From Bacteroidales bacterium (lineage in GTDB: Bacteria; Bacteroidota; Bacteroidia; Bacteroidales; UBA932): a stretch of 64,000 nt of DNA. Below the pieces are notes generated by a model. That model ran no database searches and was not told where the DNA came from. It worked only from the letters and a program-made list of their open reading frames with translations. The stretch spans positions 62,001-126,000 of the forward strand of contig JAFUFP010000041.1 in NCBI GenBank assembly GCA_017469845.1, written 5' to 3'. The translations under genes were made by a program, and so were the position numbers. This document shows positions 1-7,271 of the stretch, one piece after another (within the stretch, counting starts at the first letter, position 1; every line of letters starts with the position of its first letter).

Positions 1-1
1 C

Positions 2-1138
2 CTCACTCCTTACAAGTCATATTTCCTTGAAACTCTTTCGGATGAGCAGAAAAAGAACCTCAGCAACCCGGACAACCTCATAGCCTGGACAAGGGACAAC
101 ATCAAGGTCCTTGACGAACCGACGGCATGGATGATTCCCATGTCACCGAAGGGTGTCTTCGAAAACCGTGCTGCGTTCGCTTCGTCAAGAGACGTGTTCT
201 TCGTTTCGATCGCAAGAACCCTAGGCATAAACGCCAGAATCGATCCGGTCACCGGAAAAGTCCAATATGTCAAGCCCGGCTCCACCGCGTCTTCTTGGAC
301 AGACGTCGACTTCGAGGCCTCCGTACAGACTTCGGCTCCACAGGGGACTTTGGTTCTGGATTACAATCCCACTCCTCTCATCAGCGATCCCCAGTACTAC
401 AGTCATTTCTCGATCAGCAAAATCATAGACGGAAGCACCAGTCTCCTTTCCTTCGATGAAGGTCAGGTGGACATGGGTGGCGGTGTAGGCTGGAAAGATA
501 TCTTCAGACAGGGTGCGAAGATGGACGTCGGGACATACATCATCGCCATGGGTAACCGCCTCTCTGACGGATCCGTTCCCGTGACAGCACAGCTTTTCAC
601 AATCGAAGAAGGGAAGACCACCCATGTGGACCTTACAATCCGTGAAAGCACCGCCGGAGTATCCGTTCTCGGAGAGTTCAACTCAGAGTCCACCTTCAGA
701 CCTTCCGACAACAAAGGCAACCTCGAAAAAGAAAATGCGACCATCCTTTCCAAGACAGGAAGGGGATTCTTCGTCCTTGGGGTTCTTGAAGTGGGAAAAG
801 AACCGACCAATCACACTCTCCGCGATATAGCGGCGGCGAAGGCGGCATTCGAGAAATGGGGAAGACCCATCATTCTCCTGTGCCAGGATGAAACGGCTCT
901 CTCTAGACTTATTAAGGAAATTGACGAAGGCCGTTACGGAGAATTGCCCTCAACGGTCATGCTCGGAATCGACACTGATGGCGCTATCGCGTCACAAATC
1001 AAAGACAATATGAAACTTTCAAATGACAACCTGCCTCTGTTCATAATAGGGGACACCTTCAACAAGATCTATTTCCTCTCGCAGGGATACACGATCGGAA
1101 TCGGTGACCAGATGCAGGGAACCATCGTGAAACTGTAA
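2..1138 (+). CDS. Transglutaminase-like domain protein, 5' truncated by window edge
   Basis: The reading frame is open from the first bases of the window, so this is the 3' part of a longer gene; the internal ATG at 131 is not a real start. The visible part begins inside a transglutaminase/protease-like core: the stretch SRDVFFVSIARTLGINARID matches the helix that normally carries the nucleophilic Cys (CxD..a..lalcRalGIpAR), but Ser occupies the Cys position. A beta-rich middle follows. The last ~110 residues (from about nt 770) look like a thioredoxin-like fold without a CxxC motif. Probably an exported protein of the Bacteroidota transglutaminase family, possibly catalytically inactive. The tricorn protease gene starts 30 nt downstream and is probably co-transcribed. 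The family assignment is by motif only. Confidence 0.7.
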   Translation, partial: LTPYKSYFLETLSDEQKKNLSNPDNLIAWTRDNIKVLDEPTAWMIPMSPKGVFENRAAFASSRDVFFVSIARTLGINARIDPVTGKVQYVKPGSTASSWTDVDFEASVQTSAPQGTLVLDYNPTPLISDPQYYSHFSISKIIDGSTSLLSFDEGQVDMGGGVGWKDIFRQGAKMDVGTYIIAMGNRLSDGSVPVTAQLFTIEEGKTTHVDLTIRESTAGVSVLGEFNSESTFRPSDNKGNLEKENATILSKTGRGFFVLGVLEVGKEPTNHTLRDIAAAKAAFEKWGRPIILLCQDETALSRLIKEIDEGRYGELPSTVMLGIDTDGAIASQIKDNMKLSNDNLPLFIIGDTFNKIYFLSQGYTIGIGDQMQGTIVKL

Positions 1139-1168
1139 TAACTAACATAAATCAACGAACTGTCAATC

Positions 1169-4100
1169 ATGCTAAAGAAAGTAATCTCTCTCGTGGCGAT
1201 TTCGGCCTCACTGGCCATTTCCGCCAGCGCACAGGAAAGCGGCGAAGCCCGCCTTCTGAGATTCCCCGCAACCAACGGTAAGGAGGTTGCATTCTCCTAC
1301 GCCGGAGATCTTTGGACCGTTCCCATCAACGGTGGCGAAGCCAAACGACTCACATCCCATGTGGGTTACGAAATGTTCGCCAGGTATTCTCCTGACGGAA
1401 AGACCATCGCATTCACCGGAGAATACGACGGCAACCGTGAAGTCTACCGCATCCCTTCAACCGGAGGAGAACCGGTAAGGCTGACTTACACTTCCACGAA
1501 CAGCAGGGACGACCTCGGAGACAGGATGGGTCCCAACAACATGGTCCTCACATGGTCTCCCGACGGAAAATCCATCGTATATCGTAACCGTATCGGTGAC
1601 GGCTTCGAGGGAAAACTCTGGACCGTCTCACCGGAAGGCGGAATGAGCGAACAAATCCCCCTTCCTGAAGGCGGCTTCTGCTCTTATTCCCCCGACGGAA
1701 AGAGGCTCGCATACAACCGCGTAATGAGGGAGTTCCGTACTTGGAAGTACTACCGCGGAGGTATGGCCGATGACGTATGGATCTATGACCCCAAGGCAAA
1801 GAAAGTGGAGAACATAACCTCCAACGATGCCCAGGACATTTTCCCCATGTGGATCGGAGATGAGATATTCTTCGCTTCGGACAGGGACATGATCATGAAC
1901 CTTTTCTGCTACAACACAAAGACGAAGCAGACCTCGAAGGTCACCGATTTCGACACCTATGATGTAAAATTCCCCAGCACTGACGGAAAGATCATCGTCT
2001 TCGAAAACGGTGGTTACATCTACAAGTTCGACCCTTCTACCCGCAGGTCAGAAAAGATCACCGTAACCCTCGCTTCCGACGTCGTCTACTCCAGGACAGA
2101 GACCCGCAACCTCGGAAACACCAGAGGCTCGATGAGCGTTTCTCCCGACGGAAACCGCATGGTCATTACCGCCAGGGGTGAAGTCTTCGACGTTCCCGTT
2201 GAGAAAGGCGTAACGAAGAACATCAGCCGTTCTCCCGGATCAAACGACCGCGGTGCCGCATGGAGCCCTGACGGCAAATACATCGCTTGGATCGGTGACG
2301 CAACCGGTGAAACAGAAGTGTACCTCTACGATGTGGAAAAAGGCGGAGAGGCAAAAGCCATCACCTCCGGCAACGACACCTACATTTCATCCCTCCAATG
2401 GAGCCCCGACGGAAAGAAGATCCTCTACACGGACCGCAAGAACCGCCTGGTTGAACTCGATCCCAGCGGATCGAAGAGAGTCCTCATGCAGAACCCCGAA
2501 TCCGGATTCTCGGGTGTCCAGTACTCCGCTGACAGCAAGTGGCTCACGTACACCAAGCCCGCAAAGAACGAAATGAACGTCGTTTACGTCTACAATATCG
2601 CTTCCGGCAAGGAGTATGAAATAACCGAAAGATGGTACAATTCCGGTTCTCCCGTATTCAGCGAGGACGGAAAATACCTCATCTTCACCTCAGACCGTGA
2701 CATCAACCCCACCTACGGAAGGGTAGAATGGAACTTCACCCTCGGAAACATGAGCGCCGTATACATGGCCATGCTCGCAAAGGACACCCCTTCTCCTCTC
2801 CTTGCCAAGGATGGCGCATCCGCACCCGAAAAGGCTGAAGCCCCCAAGGGCCCCGCAGCGGGAGGCAATGCCGAAGCAAAAGGCCCGGCGGAAGTGAAGG
2901 TCGACCCTGACGGCATCTTCGCCCGCATCATAAAGCTCCCTATCCAGGGCGGAATGGCAAGAGGATTCTACTGCGACGGAAAGCGCCTCTATTTCGGATC
3001 CCAGAGAGGTACCAGCGTGTTTGACTTCGCCACCGGAAAGACAGAGGATTGCGTTGAGGCATCCATGTCTTACCGCTTCGGCAACAAGAAGGCCATCTTC
3101 TCCGGAAGGGGCGGAACATATGTAGCCGCTGTCGCTCCCAAGGTTGCCCTGAGGGACAAAGTGGAAACCGGTGACATGGTCGCTACCATCGATTACGCCC
3201 AGGAGTGGCCTGAAATCTTCGACGAGGTCTGGAGAGCTTTCCGTGACGGATACTACCTCGAAAACATGCACGGACGTGACTGGAAGGGTGTCAAGGAAAA
3301 ATATGCAGTCCTTCTCCCTTACGTGAAGACCCGCCTCGATCTGAACTACGTCATCGGTGAAATGATCGGAGAGGTCGCCAGCGGACACGCATACGTCAAC
3401 CCCGGAGAATATCCCAAGGCCCCCAGAATCGACATGGGTCTTCTCGGAGCTGAAATCAGCCGTGACAAGAGCGGATACTACAAGATTGACCGCATCCTTG
3501 AAGGTGCACCCTACAGCGAAAGCCTGAGGTCCCCTCTCAGAGAACCGGGACTCGGTGTTGAAGCGGGCAATTTCATCACAGCGATCGACGGAATCCCTGT
3601 AAAGGATGTTGACAACATCTATAAACTTCTCATCGGAAAGGCCGGTGTTCTCACCGAACTTACCGTCAACACCAAAGCCGCTGAGGGCGGAAAGAAGGTT
3701 GTCGTGAAGCCCATCGCAAACGAGTATCCTCTCTACCATTATGAGTGGGTTCAGAACAACATCAGGACCGTTGAAGAAAAGTCCGGCGGAAAGATCGGCT
3801 ACATCTACATTCCCGATATGAGCCAGGAAGGTCTGAGCGAATTCGCGAGATACTACTATCCTCAGCTTGACAAGGAAGCTCTCATCATCGATGACCGCGC
3901 CAACGGTGGCGGAAATGTATCCCCTATGATCATCGAACGTCTCATGAGGCAGGTTTACCGTATGACAATGAGCAGGAATTCCACAATGACAGGAACCGTT
4001 CCCGAAGGAACACATACAGGTCCGAAGGTTCTCCTTATCAACAAGTACTCCGCTTCCGACGGAGACCTGTTCCCTTGGAGCTTCAAGGCCAACAACCTCG

Positions 4101-4417
4101 GAACCGTAATCGGAACCAGGACATGGGGAGGTATCGTAGGTATCAGCGGATCACTCCCTTACATGGACGGTACCGACGTCAGAGTTCCTTTCTTCACGAA
4201 CTATGACGCCAAGACCGGACAGTGGATCGTTGAAAACCATGGTGTTGATCCTGACATCCTCCTCGACAATGATCCCATCAAGGAATTCGAAGGCGAGGAC
4301 CAGCAGCTCCTCAAGGCAATTGAGGTCGCCATGGAGCAGCTCAAGGACCGTAAGCCTCTGCCCGGAGTTCCCGCTCCCAGAACATTCCCTGACCTGGGTC
4401 TTCCTCAGATCAAATAA
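1169..4417 (+). CDS. Tricorn-type S41 peptidase (PD40 propeller, PDZ, C-terminal protease)
   Basis: 1082 residues, close to archaeal tricorn. A Sec signal peptide (MLKKVISLVAISASLAISASAQ) predicts export to the periplasm. Residues ~25-560 form repeated PD40/WD-like blades (recurring SPDGK), followed by an Ala/Pro/Lys-rich linker (~550-580), a second beta region, a PDZ domain (~770-850) and the S41 core. The catalytic set is visible: His740 in SGHAY, nucleophile Ser963-Asp964 in YSASDGD, and Glu1022 in VENHGVDPD. The Ser that precedes the His in archaeal tricorn is Gly here. Expected role: processive cleavage of peptides in the cell envelope. It follows the transglutaminase-like gene by 30 nt and ends at a strong hairpin. 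Only the exact substrate is unknown. Confidence 0.93.
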   Translation: MLKKVISLVAISASLAISASAQESGEARLLRFPATNGKEVAFSYAGDLWTVPINGGEAKRLTSHVGYEMFARYSPDGKTIAFTGEYDGNREVYRIPSTGGEPVRLTYTSTNSRDDLGDRMGPNNMVLTWSPDGKSIVYRNRIGDGFEGKLWTVSPEGGMSEQIPLPEGGFCSYSPDGKRLAYNRVMREFRTWKYYRGGMADDVWIYDPKAKKVENITSNDAQDIFPMWIGDEIFFASDRDMIMNLFCYNTKTKQTSKVTDFDTYDVKFPSTDGKIIVFENGGYIYKFDPSTRRSEKITVTLASDVVYSRTETRNLGNTRGSMSVSPDGNRMVITARGEVFDVPVEKGVTKNISRSPGSNDRGAAWSPDGKYIAWIGDATGETEVYLYDVEKGGEAKAITSGNDTYISSLQWSPDGKKILYTDRKNRLVELDPSGSKRVLMQNPESGFSGVQYSADSKWLTYTKPAKNEMNVVYVYNIASGKEYEITERWYNSGSPVFSEDGKYLIFTSDRDINPTYGRVEWNFTLGNMSAVYMAMLAKDTPSPLLAKDGASAPEKAEAPKGPAAGGNAEAKGPAEVKVDPDGIFARIIKLPIQGGMARGFYCDGKRLYFGSQRGTSVFDFATGKTEDCVEASMSYRFGNKKAIFSGRGGTYVAAVAPKVALRDKVETGDMVATIDYAQEWPEIFDEVWRAFRDGYYLENMHGRDWKGVKEKYAVLLPYVKTRLDLNYVIGEMIGEVASGHAYVNPGEYPKAPRIDMGLLGAEISRDKSGYYKIDRILEGAPYSESLRSPLREPGLGVEAGNFITAIDGIPVKDVDNIYKLLIGKAGVLTELTVNTKAAEGGKKVVVKPIANEYPLYHYEWVQNNIRTVEEKSGGKIGYIYIPDMSQEGLSEFARYYYPQLDKEALIIDDRANGGGNVSPMIIERLMRQVYRMTMSRNSTMTGTVPEGTHTGPKVLLINKYSASDGDLFPWSFKANNLGTVIGTRTWGGIVGISGSLPYMDGTDVRVPFFTNYDAKTGQWIVENHGVDPDILLDNDPIKEFEGEDQQLLKAIEVAMEQLKDRKPLPGVPAPRTFPDLGLPQIK

Positions 4418-4441
4418 GGGATAGTACCCGCACTATACAAT

Positions 4442-4474
4442 ATATCCCCGGGCGGAACTTCCACCCGGGGATAT
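4442..4474. terminator. Bidirectional terminator between convergent tricorn and aspartyl protease genes
   Basis: A perfect 11-bp stem (ATATCCCCGGG at 4442-4452 with CCCGGGGATAT at 4464-4474) encloses an 11-nt loop that can pair further (GGAA/TTCC). It sits between two converging genes, so it can serve both strands, although the T tract after it is weak. Confidence 0.7.
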
Positions 4475-4517
4475 TCGCTTTCTTCCCGTACGTCCGTTTT
4501 GTAGGAAAAGGTGAACC

Positions 4518-5921
4518 CTATTCCGAATAGAGGTCTTCGCGAGTCGCTCTTATGCTCTTCGTTTTCCCTTCCGGAGACTGGAACACCATGAAGTTGTTTC
4601 CAAGTTTCAGAGCTTCAAAATCCTCCACTGAATGAATCTGGACGCCGTCCACGGAAAGAAGAAAATCTCCGCTTCTTACTCCTTTCTCATAGAGGCCGCT
4701 ATCCTTGAGGACGCTGATCACCCTTAGACGGACATCCTCATCAAGGTAAGGATCCGCTCGCATCCCTTCCGTCGCCAGATAAATCTTTCCGTTGCTGTTG
4801 ACAAGTACCTCGGATTCGGACAGCCTTATCGAAAGAATCCTTCTCTCGGCCACAAAAGTATCGAATCCTCCATAAGGTTCGAACGTTATGTGGTAATTGT
4901 ACGGCTCAATGATGACGGCGGTATAGTCCAAAAAGGGTAGACCGATCGTTCCGTCCGAGGGAACCGTCTGCATGGAAACGTTCTTCAGTTTGAGGCCGGA
5001 GACATTGACGGTGGGCACCTTCAGCGAATGAGTCTGGGAGAATTCTCCCGGTCCATAAATTCCTATTCCTGAAGAAGGTCTTTCTCCGGCAACGGTTATT
5101 CCGGCGACATAATCCCTGTATACCGGAGAGGATGCCATTCGCCTATAGTACTTCTCTCCCATGGAAAGAAGGGTTCTGCTTGCACCGGTATCGAACGTCG
5201 GCTTGAACTTGAAACCTCCTATTGAAACGGGGATGGAAGGCGTAAGATATCCGTCATATCTGAAGGAAATGGCCCCCCGCGAAACGCCGCCGTCTTCACT
5301 GAGCATTCTGAATGAGGCTTTTTCCGTGGCGAAGAAATCCCTTATGTCCGTGATTACCATTATGCCCTGTTCCACATCTATCTTCACGTTCAAGCCCCTT
5401 CTTATGAAATTGAATCCCACCATGGCGTCAACCCCATAGGATTCAAGAACCGCAGATGCCTGGAAAGAGGACTTCGGAGCAACGAACATCGGATAGTTTC
5501 CGTAAGTGGTTCCCCCTATCGTGATGGGGGGAGCTATCACCACAGGGAGCTGCATCTCCACACGATTGATGTCATTGACAGGGAGATTTACACCCGTTGT
5601 CGTCACATCGAAAGGAATGTCGCCTGTATCCAACTCTCCGTAGAAAAATCCTATCGCGGATCCGGTATCCAACGCCAGGCGCAGAATCCGTCCCTCAACT
5701 TCGGCTTCGAATATAAGGTATCCTCCGGGAGTGACATCGATAGCCACCGTATCAACGAAATTCGTCCTGGAAACCTCTATCATCGAGGCGCTTCGGTTAA
5801 TCGAAAACCGGCTTTTGAATATACCGGCCGACGAAGAGAAGGCAAAAAGGGAAAAGAGGACCATCGATGAAATGGTCCTCATAAAAAAGTTCATATGATG
5901 TACTGATGTCATTTGACTCAT
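4518..5921 (-). CDS. Retropepsin-like aspartyl protease with PDZ domain, exported
   Basis: Two aspartyl-protease lobes are present in one chain: DTGS in LALDTGSAIGF (~residue 85) and DTGA in FDTGASRTLLS (~residue 245), each followed by the hydrophobic-Gly pattern of pepsin/retropepsin folds. A PDZ-like domain occupies roughly the last 90 residues. The hydrophobic N-terminus (NFFMRTISSMVLFSLFAFSSSA) is a signal peptide. The start at 5921 overlaps the stop of the OhrR-like gene by 4 nt (ATGA), which suggests translational coupling; internal ATGs at 5894 or 5882 would give a more typical signal peptide and remain possible. It is the last gene of a leftward operon with glutathione peroxidase and OhrR. 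Whether it takes part in the peroxide response is unknown. Confidence 0.82.
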   Translation of the reverse strand: MSQMTSVHHMNFFMRTISSMVLFSLFAFSSSAGIFKSRFSINRSASMIEVSRTNFVDTVAIDVTPGGYLIFEAEVEGRILRLALDTGSAIGFFYGELDTGDIPFDVTTTGVNLPVNDINRVEMQLPVVIAPPITIGGTTYGNYPMFVAPKSSFQASAVLESYGVDAMVGFNFIRRGLNVKIDVEQGIMVITDIRDFFATEKASFRMLSEDGGVSRGAISFRYDGYLTPSIPVSIGGFKFKPTFDTGASRTLLSMGEKYYRRMASSPVYRDYVAGITVAGERPSSGIGIYGPGEFSQTHSLKVPTVNVSGLKLKNVSMQTVPSDGTIGLPFLDYTAVIIEPYNYHITFEPYGGFDTFVAERRILSIRLSESEVLVNSNGKIYLATEGMRADPYLDEDVRLRVISVLKDSGLYEKGVRSGDFLLSVDGVQIHSVEDFEALKLGNNFMVFQSPEGKTKSIRATREDLYSE

Positions 5922-6352
5922 TTGAGCGTGTCTATAAGTGAATCAAGAGTCGGTGCGAGAAAAGCCACCTGGTCCTGGTCCAGATTCGTGCAGGAGAATT
6001 TCTGAAGCAGCTGAAACGGGATGTTCATGGCTTGCTCCTCCAATTCCTTACCCTTGTCAGTCAAGGAGACTATCACCTGCCTCGCATCTTCGGTACCCTT
6101 TTTCCTGGAAAGAAGCCCTTCGTCCTCCATCCTTTTGAGGAGCGGAGTAACGGTATTCGTGTTGAGAAGAAGCCTCTTCGCTATATCGTTTACCGGCTGG
6201 GAATCCTTTTCCCACAGAACGAGCAGAACCAGATATTGGGGATACGTCACACCAAGCTTTTCAAGCATGGGGCCGTATGCTTGGGTTATGAGTCTGGATA
6301 CGGTATAAAACCGGAAACATAATTGATTGTCCAATTTCAACTGCTCGTACAT
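5918..6352 (-). CDS. ohrR: OhrR-type MarR family peroxide-sensing regulator
   Basis: 144 residues with a MarR winged helix. The N-terminus NQLCFRFYTVSR aligns with the OhrR sensing segment: Cys12 matches the peroxidatic Cys15 of Bacillus subtilis OhrR, and Tyr26 and Tyr37 match its Tyr29 and Tyr40, which hydrogen-bond the Cys. The segment TYPQYLVLLVLWE is also diagnostic. Family members repress genes for organic-peroxide defence until the Cys is oxidised. There is no second Cys equivalent near the C-terminus apart from a Cys in FSCTNLD, so one-Cys or two-Cys behaviour is open. It lies 41 nt downstream of glutathione peroxidase on the same strand and probably regulates its own operon. No clear OhrR operator palindrome is visible upstream of the peroxidase. 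Confidence 0.85.
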   Translation of the reverse strand: MYEQLKLDNQLCFRFYTVSRLITQAYGPMLEKLGVTYPQYLVLLVLWEKDSQPVNDIAKRLLLNTNTVTPLLKRMEDEGLLSRKKGTEDARQVIVSLTDKGKELEEQAMNIPFQLLQKFSCTNLDQDQVAFLAPTLDSLIDTLK

Positions 6353-6393
6353 GACAAATGAGGTTTAATGGTTTTCAGTACAACACTCTGCCG

Positions 6394-6876
6394 TTACTCG
6401 GCAAGAAGATCCGCTATTCTCTTCTCGAGAGCCTCGGGAGTCGTCACGGGCGCGAATCTCTCAACTTTAGAGCCGTCCTTCGAGATGAGGAACTTGGTGA
6501 AGTTCCATTTGATGGCATTTCCGAGGAATCCCTTGGTGGCTGATTTGAGATATTTGTAGATGGGATGAGCATCATCGCCATTTACATTTATCTTCTTCAT
6601 CAAAGGGAATGTGACTCCGAAATTGAGTTCACAGAACTGGGCGATTTCGGAATCCGAACCGGGCTCCTGATGAGCGAACTGGTCGCAAGGGAAACCCACT
6701 ATTACCAGGCCCTGGTCCTTGTACTTCTGATAAAGAGCTTCAAGACCTTTGTATTGGGGAGTGAAACCGCACTTGCTCGCCGTATTCACGACAAGAAGCA
6801 CTTTACCTTTATACTGGCTGAAATCAACTTCACGACCTTTGTTGTCGAGAGCGTTGTAATCGTATATCGTCGCCAT
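6394..6876 (-). CDS. Glutathione peroxidase family (thioredoxin-dependent) peroxidase
   Basis: 160 residues, full length for bacterial GPx. Peroxidatic Cys36 sits in NTASKCGFTPQ, Gln70 in FAHQEPG and the tetrad Trp in WNFTKF. A second Cys (Cys82, in QFCELNFGVTFP) is in the position of the resolving Cys, so the enzyme is most likely a two-Cys, thioredoxin-reduced peroxidase rather than a true glutathione enzyme. It has no signal peptide and is cytoplasmic. It is the first gene of the leftward operon with ohrR. Its promoter -7 box lies 28 nt upstream and abuts the left end of the IS110 element, which may have changed its upstream regulation. Confidence 0.95.
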   Translation of the reverse strand: MATIYDYNALDNKGREVDFSQYKGKVLLVVNTASKCGFTPQYKGLEALYQKYKDQGLVIVGFPCDQFAHQEPGSDSEIAQFCELNFGVTFPLMKKINVNGDDAHPIYKYLKSATKGFLGNAIKWNFTKFLISKDGSKVERFAPVTTPEALEKRIADLLAE

Positions 6877-6903
6877 AATGTCCGTTTTATTGTGTTGCGT
6901 TTA

Positions 6904-6934
6904 CAAATATAAGGACCACAAGCGACTTTTGCAA
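6904..6934 (-). promoter_or_regulatory. Promoter of the peroxidase-ohrR operon, next to the IS end
   Basis: Read on the minus strand: a perfect -7 box TATATTTG (6904-6911), with a TTGC -33-like element (6931-6934) 19 nt upstream. If the proposed IS left end at about 6914 is right, the -33 element is supplied by the insertion sequence, so this would be a hybrid host/IS promoter. Confidence 0.6.
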
Positions 6935-7075
6935 TTCGCTTCCCCGAAAGAGTTGAACAAAAGGGCCCCCGTGCAGCATTGTCGCTAAGGGAAGGTCTGG
7001 CGAGACGGGGCCTTCGATGTCGCTTTTGGTGGGTGTTGAATGTCTTCTCTTCGGAAATTCCTATCTTGCAAAAAA

Positions 7076-7249
7076 GGAAGGCTGGAAAGGTGCAGTGAAG
7101 CCGAATTTGAATTAGCGGTCTAATCCCTCGAATATAAGATGGCTCCTGGGGTCGAGTCCCCGATAGTGCAGGCGAAGATGCATAGCATCCGGTCCGCGAG
7201 TAGAAAAATTCAATGAAGAGTCTCCCCCGGGGCATCCTTCCAGCCTTCC
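7076..7249 (+). ncRNA. Candidate IS110 bridge RNA
   Basis: GGAAGGCTGGAA (7076-7087) is perfectly complementary to TTCCAGCCTTCC (7238-7249), and two more pairs form after a bulge. This closes a 174-nt domain, about the length of the described IS621 bridge RNA (~177 nt). Inside are hairpins ATTAG-CGGT-CTAAT (7111-7124), GGGG-N6-CCCC (7148-7161) and GATGC-ATA-GCATC (7177-7189). A -7-like TATCTTGC (7062-7069) is placed to start RNA at about 7076. Possible guides: AATATAAG (7131-7138) equals host sequence 6906-6913, and AGTAGAA (7199-7205) equals the right end at 8746-8752. Location and pairing are seen directly; the function is inferred from the family. Confidence 0.55.
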
Positions 7250-7271
7250 ACAATTTAAGCGTTCCAAAGTT

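Noticed and set aside
2690-4015. Long minus-strand open frame (441 codons) opposite the tricorn gene
   Set aside because: It lies wholly inside a well-supported gene on the other strand, has no domain I recognise and no promoter. It is a by-product of codon bias.
7141-7165. A tRNA-like T-arm (GGGGTCGAGTCCCC) in the IS left end, suggesting a tRNA gene
   Set aside because: The loop is six not seven bases in the best pairing, and no acceptor, D or anticodon arm fits around it. It is better explained as an internal hairpin of the candidate bridge RNA.
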